This document shows positions 22,249 to 32,212 of a stretch of 64,000 nt of DNA, in pieces (the first letter of the stretch is position 1; each line of letters opens with the position of its first letter). Both the position numbers and the translations under genes were made by a program. The stretch is taken from NCBI GenBank assembly GCA_037127255.1, contig JBANSL010000010.1, positions 29,034,620 through 29,098,619 on the forward strand. Reading direction: 5' to 3'. The notes below the pieces were generated by a model. It worked only from the letters and a program-made list of their open reading frames with translations, was not told where the DNA came from and searched no databases. The DNA comes from Persicaria tinctoria. Taxonomy: Eukaryota; Streptophyta; Magnoliopsida; Caryophyllales; Polygonaceae.

Positions 22249-23329
22249 TAAGGAAAAACATCATCTACGCATCCCACAAGAAATCTTTCACAACTTTACT
22301 CATCAAAAGCAACATCATCAATAGTGAAAATATAACCAAACATATAAACGACATAATATAAATGACTCTTTATTCTTTCTTTTTTCTTTTCTCTTTTTTC
22401 CGGATTTTTTTTCTTGTTTTATTTTCTTAACTTACTTTTACCCCTAGTTGAATTTTATTCTCCCTAGATCCAAGCTTTTTTTAGCCACAATACATGAAAA
22501 ATCAAATGCATAAACATGAGTGACTAAATAAGCACATATCATTACATATTCTCAAAGCCATAAAATCACACTTTAGTTTCATTCTCCTCAATCTCCAAAA
22601 TAGATTCCATAACCCATTCGAAATCTCAATTCCCCCGGAATAAGGGTAAGCACATATCATTATAGACTAGGAATAATAATTTTGTGGAGCTAAAAATAAA
22701 AAGGCTAAAGGCTCAAATTGGCTTCAAAGCAAGATATAACATAGGGTAGATATATATGGATAAAATGTGGCTAAAAGTTTGCCTCTATCATTTGAACTTA
22801 TATAAAGCATTGAACATGTATATAATCGGCCTTGAAAATAGATAACCATGGCAATACTCAATTATAAATGCATAAGAAGAGTATATCACACAAGAAAAGC
22901 AAAAGCAATAAAGATGTATCCCTTATAAGGCCAAAAATATCTCATTGGGACAAATTTTTGTTGAATTCCAAGCATACTCCCAAACTTAAATCATACATGC
23001 TCAATTATATATGCTCAATCATATTTCACATAAAAACTAATTTTCAAGATAAGATCAAATCATTCTAGAATTCCATGGGATTTATAAGATCATGACAGAA
23101 CAAACTCAAATCAAGATGGGTATCCTTGACAACACAATATGCAAAACAAACAAAACAAAATCACTGTTTTTTTTTCTTTTTTTTTGACATTTTCTATTTT
23201 TTTTTCTTTTTGAAATTTTATATATCATAAGAGAAATAACATAACGGAAATAATCAAAGACTAAAAATCAAAAACTAAAAAACAAACAGAAATTCAAACA
23301 TGCACTAACCTAACTAAATCACTTCAATC
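22249..23329 (-). other. Conserved non-coding 3' domain of element B
   Basis: There is no credible open frame. Blocks conserved with elements D and E include TTTTGTGGAGCTA, AGGCTCAAATTGGCTTCAAA with GCAAGATATAACATAGGGTA (22682-22750), AAATCATACATGCTCAATTA (22987-23006), and a T-rich run with TTTGACATTTTC (23184-23195). Conservation outside any frame suggests a function at RNA or DNA level (inference). Confidence 0.75.
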
Positions 23330-23372
23330 CCCCCCCCCCCACTCACATGTTGCATTGTCCTCAATGCATAAA
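23330..23372 (-). repeat. Internal polypurine-tract-like module of element B
   Basis: On the minus strand it reads GAGGACAATGCAACATGTGAGT followed by about a dozen G. It repeats the LTR-adjacent module about 1.1 kb upstream of it and lies just downstream of the ORF-1-like stop. Confidence 0.7.
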
Positions 23373-23480
23373 ACACAAAAAGGAACAATGAAAATATAAA
23401 AATAAAGGGTTTGAAAGATGCAAATGACTGACCAATTACTGTGAAGGCGGGGTTTGGGTTCCAGATCGCTGATTGATGTC

Positions 23481-24731
23481 CTAAAGGGCAATCAGCACGG
23501 CGTTTTGAAGACTAGAGAGCTTATCCGCAAGTTTGGAAAGCTTATCAGTAGTGCTTGCCTCAAAATCAACAAATTGATGCTCCATATTAATTAATGTAGC
23601 AGATGTAGGCTCGGCGTCTTCATCATCAAGTCCTTCTTCTTCTTTGATGACCTCAATTTGTTCTGTAGCTTCTGGAATTTCAGCAGGCAAAACACTAGCA
23701 TTTTCATCAATAATATCATTAGCTGCAACCTCTTCATCCGCATCCTCGTCGTCAGTGGCCTCATTATTGCTAACAGACCATTGCTTTGAACAACTCTTCT
23801 CTGCAGGATCGAATGGAAACTCTTTGTGATAGAGATTGAAATCTGACATACTCAGGCACAGTGGTATATCTGCGGGTAGATAATTGTGATGCTCCCCTCT
23901 TGGTCCCGACTTCCATTTAAAACACCAAGTTCTATCCGGTTGCTGGGCCCACTCAGTCATTCCCCACCATTGCAGGTTGGCAAGATTGTAGACGTTTCTA
24001 TCATCGAGAGGCCCCAAATCATCTAGACAGACACCTACTCGATGAGCAATCAACGATACTAAACCTTCGAAAACAATAAAGCGCCATGGCCTCACATCAG
24101 TAGCTCTAATCACCTCCATATAGTTTCCCAAAAATAGCTGAACCCAGCCAGGGATGTAAACCCCTCCTAGAGTCAAGTAGCAAATATAGCTCCAGGCTCT
24201 CATATTAACAACAGACGGAAATTCCACACCAAGGAAAGAGTTGCAAAGTACCCAGTAATACAACCTCAACGCAGGGTGAGTAATCATTGATTCAGGGTAC
24301 TGTTCATCATAGTCAGCCAACTATGCAGTAACTTCCTTCCACATATCAAGAGGATTTCGAACACCTAGCTTATCAGCTAATCTGGCATCAGTAGGCCACT
24401 TGGTAACACCAAAGGCTTGGGCAATAAGATCCTTAGTCACCACGAACTTCCGATTCCTCAACTGGAAACCAATCTGCATATGAGAGCGATAATCTAGGGT
24501 GGCCAAGAACTCTCTTACTAATACTGGATAGGTATAAGCAGACACATCCAAGAAATATTCCAATCCCCCTTCTCGCAGGAGTCGATATACATCCTCATAA
24601 ATTCCCAGTTTCTTCAACGTTGGGGGATAAAAGAATATGGTGGATTCATACCGTTTCTCTTCAAGCTTGAGCCAACGATCCTCCTCTTCCTAAGACAGCA
24701 AAAGGGGCTTCTTCATATCAGGGATCAACAT
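23481..24731 (-). pseudogene. Athila ORF-1-like protein gene of element B
   Basis: This is a 417-codon frame from the ATG at 24731 to the stop at 23481, with only two nonsense codons (TAG at 24690-24692 and 24321-24323). The N-terminal half reads FYPPTLKKLGIYEDVYRLLR, then YTYPVLVREFLATL, then LRNRKFVVTKDLIAQAFGV and FKWKSGPRG further on. This pattern of PTYxxLxxEFL and a following FGxxxW region is known from the Arabidopsis retrotransposon ORF-1 (ATHILA) family, whose role is not established. The C-terminal third is acidic (ATDDEDADEE, EEEGLDDEDAE) and ends in a short leucine-rich, probably coiled segment (TDKLSKLADKLSSL). It lies between gag-protease and the polypurine tract. I assign the family from recall. 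Confidence 0.7.
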
Positions 24732-24734
24732 GAT

Positions 24735-25667
24735 GTACTCCAAGGAAAAACCGAAGAAAATCACCAAAAACTACCAAAAGACGGGTTCGCTATAGAGGTG
24801 GCGGGTGCCGTGGTAAGGGCGGCGGGCGCCGATGCAGAACCATGAATCTGAGTGAAAATGATCGAAAACCGATGTCCACTCCTCTAAACATCAAATATCT
24901 CGAACAACTTGGTTTCAAAAGGGTTCTTTTATGTTAGGTAAGAAAATTGAATGGCAAAGACCGATTTTTGTGGATGTTGGATAGTAGCAGAAAGTGGTTT
25001 GGTGGATTGAATCGATTGAAACACAAAACTTTAGGCAGTCAGATTGGGTTCCAGTAGGCTTTTGGTATTCTTGAGATTCCTCTTGAGCAAGTTTAATTGA
25101 TCCATAAATAGGGAGAGATATTATATGATAAGTAGGAAGGAAATCTATCAAAAAGTAAAAGGAAAATATTAGTCTATATATAATATAATAGAAATAGATA
25201 TAAATCTAATCCTAGAAAATAAATAAACTAATCCTAAAGAGAAATATCTAATCCTAATAGAAAATAGAAAATAAATAAAAGATAAAATACTAATCCTAAG
25301 AATAATAAATAGGAAATAATCTAACCTAAAATAAATAGGAAATAATCTAATCCTAAGACAAAAAATAGAAGAAAATAATATAGTCCTAAAAAAATAAAAT
25401 AATTCGGAAAATACTAAAAAACATAAAGATAGGGGCGGTGGGCGCCGTGTCCACAGAATGCAACTCCGTCTTTGCAATGAATCAAAACATAAACCCAACA
25501 TTGATTTCACTTACCGTAACTTCCAAAATCCGTTGACACGATTGATCCTACTTTATTGAATTGAAAAACATATGCAAAAGAAGTAGAAATACTACCTAAC
25601 TACCTTTGGTTGCCTCCTAAGAAGTGCCTTTGTTTCACGTCTTTGGCTCGACGTAATGCACTCTTGA
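24735..25667 (-). other. Element B spacer with CpG-rich words
   Basis: This is non-coding sequence between gag-protease and the ORF-1-like gene. CpG-rich word pairs lie at 24799-24832 (GGCGGGTGCCGTGG and GGCGGCGGGCGCCG) and a single one at 25433-25447 (GGCGGTGGGCGCCG). The middle (25160-25400) is an AT-rich repeat of AATCTAATCCTAA-type phrases. The conserved GGTTGCCTCCTAAGAAGTGC is at 25609-25628. No reverse transcriptase or integrase is present. Confidence 0.6.
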
Positions 25668-27358
25668 TCAAGTTATTCCACCAAGATCCCCCACACTTGT
25701 CCTTTTCAGAACGAGGGGTGGAACTTTTGGAACTTTTCTGACATAGCCATCAATAGCATCCTTCATTTCCTCCTTGGCGTAAGTAACTCCGGGAGGTTGT
25801 TCTGCAATTGCAAAAACCTCAGAAGTATTAGGAATCAAATTTTCACAGGGAATAGCAATAGAATCATTTGAATGAGACACATTTTCATGCGACTTAAACA
25901 AATTCTCAATTTTCTTTTCAATTTCTTTCCCTAATCCAGTTTCATCTTTGTTAGAAAATTCAAGATTCATTTATTCATTATTGACAAAAGCATCTAACAA
26001 AGTATTTGATTCATTCATGTGATTAATTTCATTAGAGTCAAGAACATCTACAAAATCATTGGCAGAAGAAACAATATATAGGCTCAAATATAGAAAATTC
26101 AATCTTTCTACCCTCAAATTCCATAGTTAGTGAACCTTCAAAACAATCAATCTTTGTTTTAGCCGTTCGCAAGAATGGCCTTCCCAAGATAATTGAGGTT
26201 TCAGGCGTACCTTGTTCCATGTCTAAAATGAAGAAATCAGCTTGAAAAATCAAATCATTTACCTTTACCAACACATCTTCAACAACTCCTCTAGGCTTAA
26301 TACTAGAACGATCAGCGAGTTGTATAGTAACAACAGTTCCAGATAATGAATTGAGACCCAAAAACATGTATAAGTTATATGACATAACATTAATTGAAGC
26401 ACCTAGGTCTAACATAGCTTTTGTAAAGCTAGCATTGCCTATCGCACATGGTATAGTAAACATTCCGGGATCTTCGCATTTTTCAAGCAATCGTTTCTGA
26501 AGCAAAGCAGAAACATTTTCGCTTAAACTCACCTTTTCCTTCTTTCTCATCCCTTTCTTGCACTTCATCGTGCATAACTCTTTCAAGAATTTCGCATAGC
26601 GAGGCACAATTTTAATTAAATTAAAGAGTGGAATATTTACCTCACAATGAGCAAATGTGTCATAAAGAATTTGTTCATCTTCCCACTTACGATAAGATCT
26701 TAAGGCATGAGGAAAGGGGGGTGCAGGTCTTGAAACCTCATAATACCACTCTTTGGAAGCTTTCTTCGGGGATTGAACAACGTCAAAAGTCGGATCAGTT
26801 AAAGGAGGTGGCGGCGGGCACCGTGGTGAGGGGCGGCGGGCGCCGTTTACGCAGTGCATCTCCAATTCCGTCCATTCGTCCTTATTGTCCAAATCAACTT
26901 CCTCTCTAGGCCTCTCTTCAACATTCATAGTGGGTATATTCACTTGTTTACCCCCTCTAAGGATCATGGCGCTTACATTTTCCTTCGGATTCACTACCAC
27001 TTGTGATGGCAACTTTCCCGAATCTTTCACTTTCAATTCACCAATCTCCTTAGCCATTTGACTCAGCAACTTCTCTTGAACACTTAACTTGTCCAATAGC
27101 AACCTCAATGTCTCATCTTTGTCATCTTGTTGAGTGTTTCTAAGACGATTCTCGTATTGCCCTCTTTGAAAAGGAACTTGTTGCTGCTGGCTCTCCCGTA
27201 GAATCCAATTTGGTAGTTTGAATTATATCCTGGATTATAATTGTTACAAAAGTTGCGGCGAGGTCCATAATCCATAGCATTTAGTTAAGCGGTGCCCTCC
27301 TGAATCAAGGGACACTTATCATTCGGATGAGTTGGTCTATGAGTTGCTAAACTCATAG
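25668..27358 (-). pseudogene. gag-protease of element B, broken at both ends
   Basis: On the minus strand the gag C-terminus begins at the inversion junction with THRPTHPNDKCPLIQEG, then shifts frame near 27220 and continues through VQEKLLSQMAKEIGELK. The aspartic protease follows: MLDLGASINVM, with the DLGAS active-site form common in plant Athila/Tat-like elements, and ILGRPFLRTAKTKIDCFEG near its end. The longest open segment is 26056-27108; a further segment, 25668-25970, continues after frame breaks. No reverse transcriptase, RNase H or integrase follows. Unusually, two GGCGCC-type words (26811-26855) are read in frame inside the gag-protease linker, giving an Arg/Pro-rich insertion before PPPPPL. 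The element is therefore defective for its own replication. Confidence 0.75.
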
Positions 27359-28140
27359 TTTCGCATGTTATTCGAATACATGGTTGTTTGGATTGTGAGG
27401 ATTTGATTCTATTTCATTATTCATGTTCTTAGTTATCAGCTTGTGTTTAATTTATATTTGTGTTCCTTTCTATGCCTGATCAACATGTTAGTAATTGCAT
27501 CTCTAGCTATGAATTCGTTTTTGTTTTTTTTGATAGCAAACAAAGGTATTGATGATAGTGATGTATCTTTGTCTTTATAGTGGATGATTTCAATTGATCT
27601 ATGTTGAGGATAAACGATTAGGGTTGATTTCGGTATGCGCCTATCTATCTTGATTGCGTACAATCAATGTGCCAATTGATCTAAGTACTTGAATTCTTAA
27701 TTCTATTCTTTAGTGATATTGAATAAGATGAGTGAATCTCTACGAATCTCTCAACTTTAGTCAAGTAGACCTATGAATATGAATAATGGATAGATCAATC
27801 CGAGGTCCATGAATTCCAACCATTTTCAGAGAATTACAGGTGAAATGTTCTTTCTATTCTGATATCAATTTGCTTTGTGATTTGCAATCTTGTTACTTTT
27901 ACATATTTGCTATATGTGAAATTAAAGATCATTGTTTTTTTTAAGAGTGCTTGTCTAGAGTTATTGAATAGGAAATCGCTACTCCCTGTGGGTTCGACAC
28001 CAAACTTCATCGCTATACTAGTAGTTATTTGCTTTATCAAGTGATTGATTACCTAACATATTGGTTGTGTGTTCAAGTTTGGATATTATTACTATTTGGT
28101 AAAGGGCGAAATTGCCAACGACGTTCATCCCGCACCATCA
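27346..28140 (+). mobile_element. Inverted LTR fragment of the B family
   Basis: This is the 3' 800 bp of a B-type LTR in plus orientation, matching 20897-21690 read on the minus strand (shared GATGATTTCA, GAATAGGAAATCGCT, CCCTGTGGGTTCGACACC, and the end CGTTCATCCCGCAC.ATCA). It faces the opposite way from the internal region it touches. The junction falls in a palindrome (CTATGAGTT-GCTA-AACTCATAG, 27337-27358). The first 500 bp of the LTR are missing. Confidence 0.8.
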
Positions 28141-30272
28141 GCATTAAAACTTCACTAATGTCCATTGCTGAAAGAGATGACAGAGAGAGTCAGAACACAT
28201 TTCCAACTGATGATTTGCAGTTGGTGACATACAATGCAAATTTAATTGACAATGTCACTGAAGAAAATAGCATGGCATTGATTGGGGACACCAAGATGAA
28301 GGGTGTGTTGCTAGAAGATATGGAAGATGACATGTATTCTGAAAACACTGATAGCGATGTTGATTCTATGACTGAAATATGGAGAAACTTCTATTCTTCA
28401 TTGCACATGAGAGAAACTACACTGGAAGATTAGGATGCTGGCAGCTCTACCATGACCAGTCTGAATCCGAATTTAGAAAAAATGATGTACATTGGCAAAC
28501 CCTTTGAATCCAGGCAAGCAGTAAAAGAAGCTCACTGACTCTTGTCATTAACTGAGATATTTAGTTTTCGTGTGGTAAAATAAAAACCCAGGTATTATAG
28601 GGTGCATTGCATAGATCCTAATTGCAAATGGAAATTACATGTCAAAACTGTGAGTCAAACTTGTCATGAGGTGACATCATACAATGTGATACACGCATGC
28701 ACGTGGGATACCAAGACAAAATACTGCAAACAACCTTCATGCTCAGTGGTTGCAAGCATCATGAAATCAAGGTGAGTTAATTTGCTAGAAATAATATTAA
28801 AATTCAATCTTGCTTTTAATGTATTATTTATTCTAATTTCCATATAATTACACAGCGTTGACACTGAATACAAACCAAAGCAGGTAATGGATAAGATGAG
28901 AACAGAAAAAAAGATGACAATTAGTTACTGGACAACATGGAAATCATCAAAAATAACACACGAAATTGCGAAGGGGACACTAGAATCCAATTTTGCAGAT
29001 TTTCCATCATTTTGCCATAAGCTCATGGAGAAAAACAATGGGACTATATCATTAATTTCAACAGACAAAGATGATAGGTTTAAGTACTTGTCCCTATCAT
29101 TTGGACAATGCATCAGGGCATTCCCCATATTAAAGAAGGTATGACTTACTCAGTGTCAACATATATTCTGTTTTAATTCATTTTCATAAATTCAATATGA
29201 TCAGATATTCTTAGTTGTTATTTATGGGACATTCTTAATTGGAAAATATAGAGGCACATTGCTTGGAACAGTTGCGCAAGATGCAAACCAAAATATTTAC
29301 CCACTTGCTTTTGGGGTTCTCGACTCCAAAAATAACAACTCTTGGGAATGATATTTTTATCGACTGCTGCAGGACGTTCCTCCCTCAAATGACTTAGTGT
29401 TTGTCTTTGATAGACATGCTAGCATTGCAAGAGCTATTGCTTTAGCTTACCTCATAGCTACACATTGCATATGTATGTGGCACTTGCAACAAAACATTAA
29501 AGCAACATTCAAGAAAAAGCAACTGACAAGATTGTTCAAGGAAGCAACAGAGAGTTACACTATTTTAGAATTCAACAACTGTTTTGCACGAATATAGGTA
29601 AACTGTCCAAAGCTGTCAGAATATTTAGTGCCAGCAGGTTTTGACAAATGGGCTAGAGCAGATGCAAATTGCAATAGATACAATATGATGACATCGAACA
29701 ATGCTGAGAGCTTGAACTCCATTTTCAAAGGGAAGAAGGATTATCCTATTGTGGCACTGGTGGAGTTTGTTAGAGCAAAGCTCACATCATGGTTTCATGA
29801 AAGAAGAGATAAAGCACTAAAAAACCAGGACAAAATATCTCCTGAAATATCGAATGTGATAAGGAAATCGCAAGAGGACGTTGGATTATACAAAGTGGAG
29901 AGGATAAATCAATCACAATTAGAGGTCAAAGGCGAAGCAGCTGTAGCTATAGTTGACCTATCAGCAAAGACATGTACGTGCAAGATTTTTGACGTCGAGA
30001 AGATCCCTTGTGTAGATGCTCTATCAGTCATTACACACATAAAGGCAAATGTGTCTGATTTTGTTGCAAGTTTTTACACAACTGACGCTTGTAAAATGGT
30101 ATATGATGAAACAATATATCCAGTGATGGAAGAAGACGAAGAAAACGTCCCTGATGTCATAAAATCTATCAAGTGTTGCCCTCTGGTTGTAAGAAAGAGA
30201 GTAGGAAGACCAACGTCCAAGAGAATGATTTTGATTGGAGAGTTCAAGAGGAGGATAAAGCATTCAAAGTAA
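28141..30272 (+). pseudogene. MURA-type transposase of a Mutator-like element
   Basis: Parts are joined by GT..AG introns (about 28771-28855 and 29139-29203). The N-terminal part contains IGKPFESRQAVKEAH and CIDPNCKWKLHVKT with HACTW, the MuDR-type DNA-binding region. The catalytic core reads GTFLIGKYRGTLLGTVAQDA, then PLAFGVLDSKNNNSW, FVFDRHASIARAI, CMWHLQQNIK and MTSNNAESLNSIFKG. The SWIM-type zinc finger reads CTCKIF...IPCVDALSV. Defects: at least five in-frame stops (after TLED, QAVKEAH, VVK, NSWE and CFARI); Tyr (29223-29225) where the first catalytic Asp of the usual DGT stands; and Asp in place of the zinc-finger His. It cannot be active. The C-terminal RKRVGRPTSKR is a basic tail usual for this family. 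Confidence 0.8.
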
Positions 30273-30640
30273 GGTTGCCAGCACAATTATGTCATCAGTA
30301 CCATATAAAAGTATTGACACGGAACATTATATCTTAGACATGATGAATGACACTTATGTTCCCAAATAAACATTAATTCATTATTATAGAATAATATTTT
30401 AGATTTTATCATGTAATCAGACATGTTTGTGTATTCTTTCCTCTGTGTCAGCAGTAATGCAATACAAACACTTTGGTCGCAATCCTCAAATTTCATATTT
30501 TATTATCATTGTTTACATAAAAAAACAAACAACCCCATACAATATAGGGTTAAGGGGATCAAATACTGATGACCAGATATAAAATTATATTTAGCAAATG
30601 TAATATTATGATGATCAATTTCACAACCCCCTCCCCCCTA
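30273..30640. other. MULE interior between transposase and tandem array
   Basis: No gene is seen. The sequence is AT-rich and becomes the 70-bp array at about 30641. Confidence 0.5.
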
Positions 30641-31970
30641 TTGTGCAAATATAATCTGTAGTTGAGCAAAAATAAGATCATGTTGTGCAATTATAGTTTA
30701 TTGCTGAGCAAAAATAGGAGCATGCTGAGCACATTTCCACCAATTCCCCATGATGTGCAATGATAGTTTATTTAGGAGCAAAAATAGGATCATGTTGAGC
30801 ACATTTCCACATATCTAAATTGTTGTGCAAGTATAATCTACTGATGAGCAAAAATAAGATCATGTTGAGCACATTTTTACCAATCCCCCATGGTGTGCAA
30901 TGATAGTCTATTGATGAGAAAAAATAAGATCATGTTGAGCATAGTTTCACTAAACCCCCATGTTGTGCAATTATAGTCTATTGATGAACAAAAATAAGAT
31001 CATGTTGAACACAATTACACAAAGTATAAATTGTTGTGCAAATATAATCTACCGATGAGCAAAAATAATATCATGTTGAGCACATTTCCACCAAACCCCC
31101 ATGTTGTGCAATGATAGTGTATTGTTGAGCAAAATTAAGATCATGTTGAGCACATTTCCACTGATCCCCCATGTTGTGCAATGATAGTCTATTGATGAGC
31201 AAAAATAAGATCATGTTGAGCACAATTCCACAAGTGTAAATTGTTGTGCAAGTATAATCTATTGATGAGCAAAAGTAAGATCATGTTGAGCACATTTCCA
31301 CCAATCCCCCATGTTGTGCAATGATAGTCTATTGTTGAGCAAAAATAAGATCATGTTGAGTACAATTTCAAAATTCTCAATTGTTGCGCAAATATAATCA
31401 ACTATTGAGCAAAATCAAGATCATGTTGAGCACAATTCCACCAATCCCCCGTGTTTTGCAATGATAGTCTATTGATGAGCAAAAATAAAGTCATGTTGAG
31501 CACAATTCCATAAGTGTGAATTGTTGTGCAAGTATAATATATTGATGAGCAAAAATAAGATCAAGTTGAGCACATTTCCACCAATCCCCCATGTTGTGCA
31601 ATGATAGTGTATATATGAGCAAAAATAAGATCATGTTGAGAGCACAATTCCATAATTTTCAATTGTTGTGCAATTATATTGTTGAGCAAAATTAAGACAA
31701 TATTGTGCAATAATCTATTGAGCAAGTATAAAATTATATTGAGAAAAAATAACATCATATTGATCACAGTTTTGCAAGTCTCAATTATTGTGCAAATATA
31801 ATCTATTATTCAGCAAAAATGAGACCATTTTGAGCAGTAAACCATTGACAAATTTTTAGAAAAAATAAGTTCATGTTATGCAACATAGTATTATGATACC
31901 CAAATAAAGGATCATGTTGTGCACACATAAAGTTAAGGTGTGCAATTATAACCTAAACAATAAGCAAAAG
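30641..31970. repeat. 70-bp tandem repeat array, about 19 units
   Basis: Successive copies of GATCATGTTGAGCACA are spaced 70 bp apart (for example 30788, 30858, 30928, 30998). Each unit has TTGTGCAATNATAGTCTATT, GATGAGCAAAAATAA and then GATCATGTTGAGCACA. The last part of the unit alternates between two variants (CCACCAATCCCCCATG or ATAAGTGTAAATTG), hinting at a 140-bp or longer higher-order repeat. Copies are more uniform in the middle and decay towards the right. There are no spacers, so this is not CRISPR-like. Confidence 0.9.
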
Positions 31971-32212
31971 ATAAGATTTAAAAAACATTCCATATTTATA
32001 CAAAAAATAGATATTGTTTTTCATGGAAAAAAAAAGAGAATCCTCCCCAAGTATACCTAAACTGCTTCTCCCATTCTATAACCTGTTGATCAAACTTAAC
32101 TTGCTCCACCCCCCCCCCCCCCCCCGGGTAAATCTCCTCTCTTTATATGTTCGATTCTGTCCACACCTTTGAATATACACTTGTTGAGGCTAGATCTACT
32201 ATATACATCACC
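31971..32212. other. Short spacer with a poly-C run
   Basis: It contains 17 C at 32109-32125, then sequence resembling a 5' untranslated region before the ATG at 32213. Confidence 0.5.

Noticed and set aside
30641..31970. CRISPR-like array
   Set aside because: Units are directly adjacent with no unique spacers, and the context is a plant transposon.
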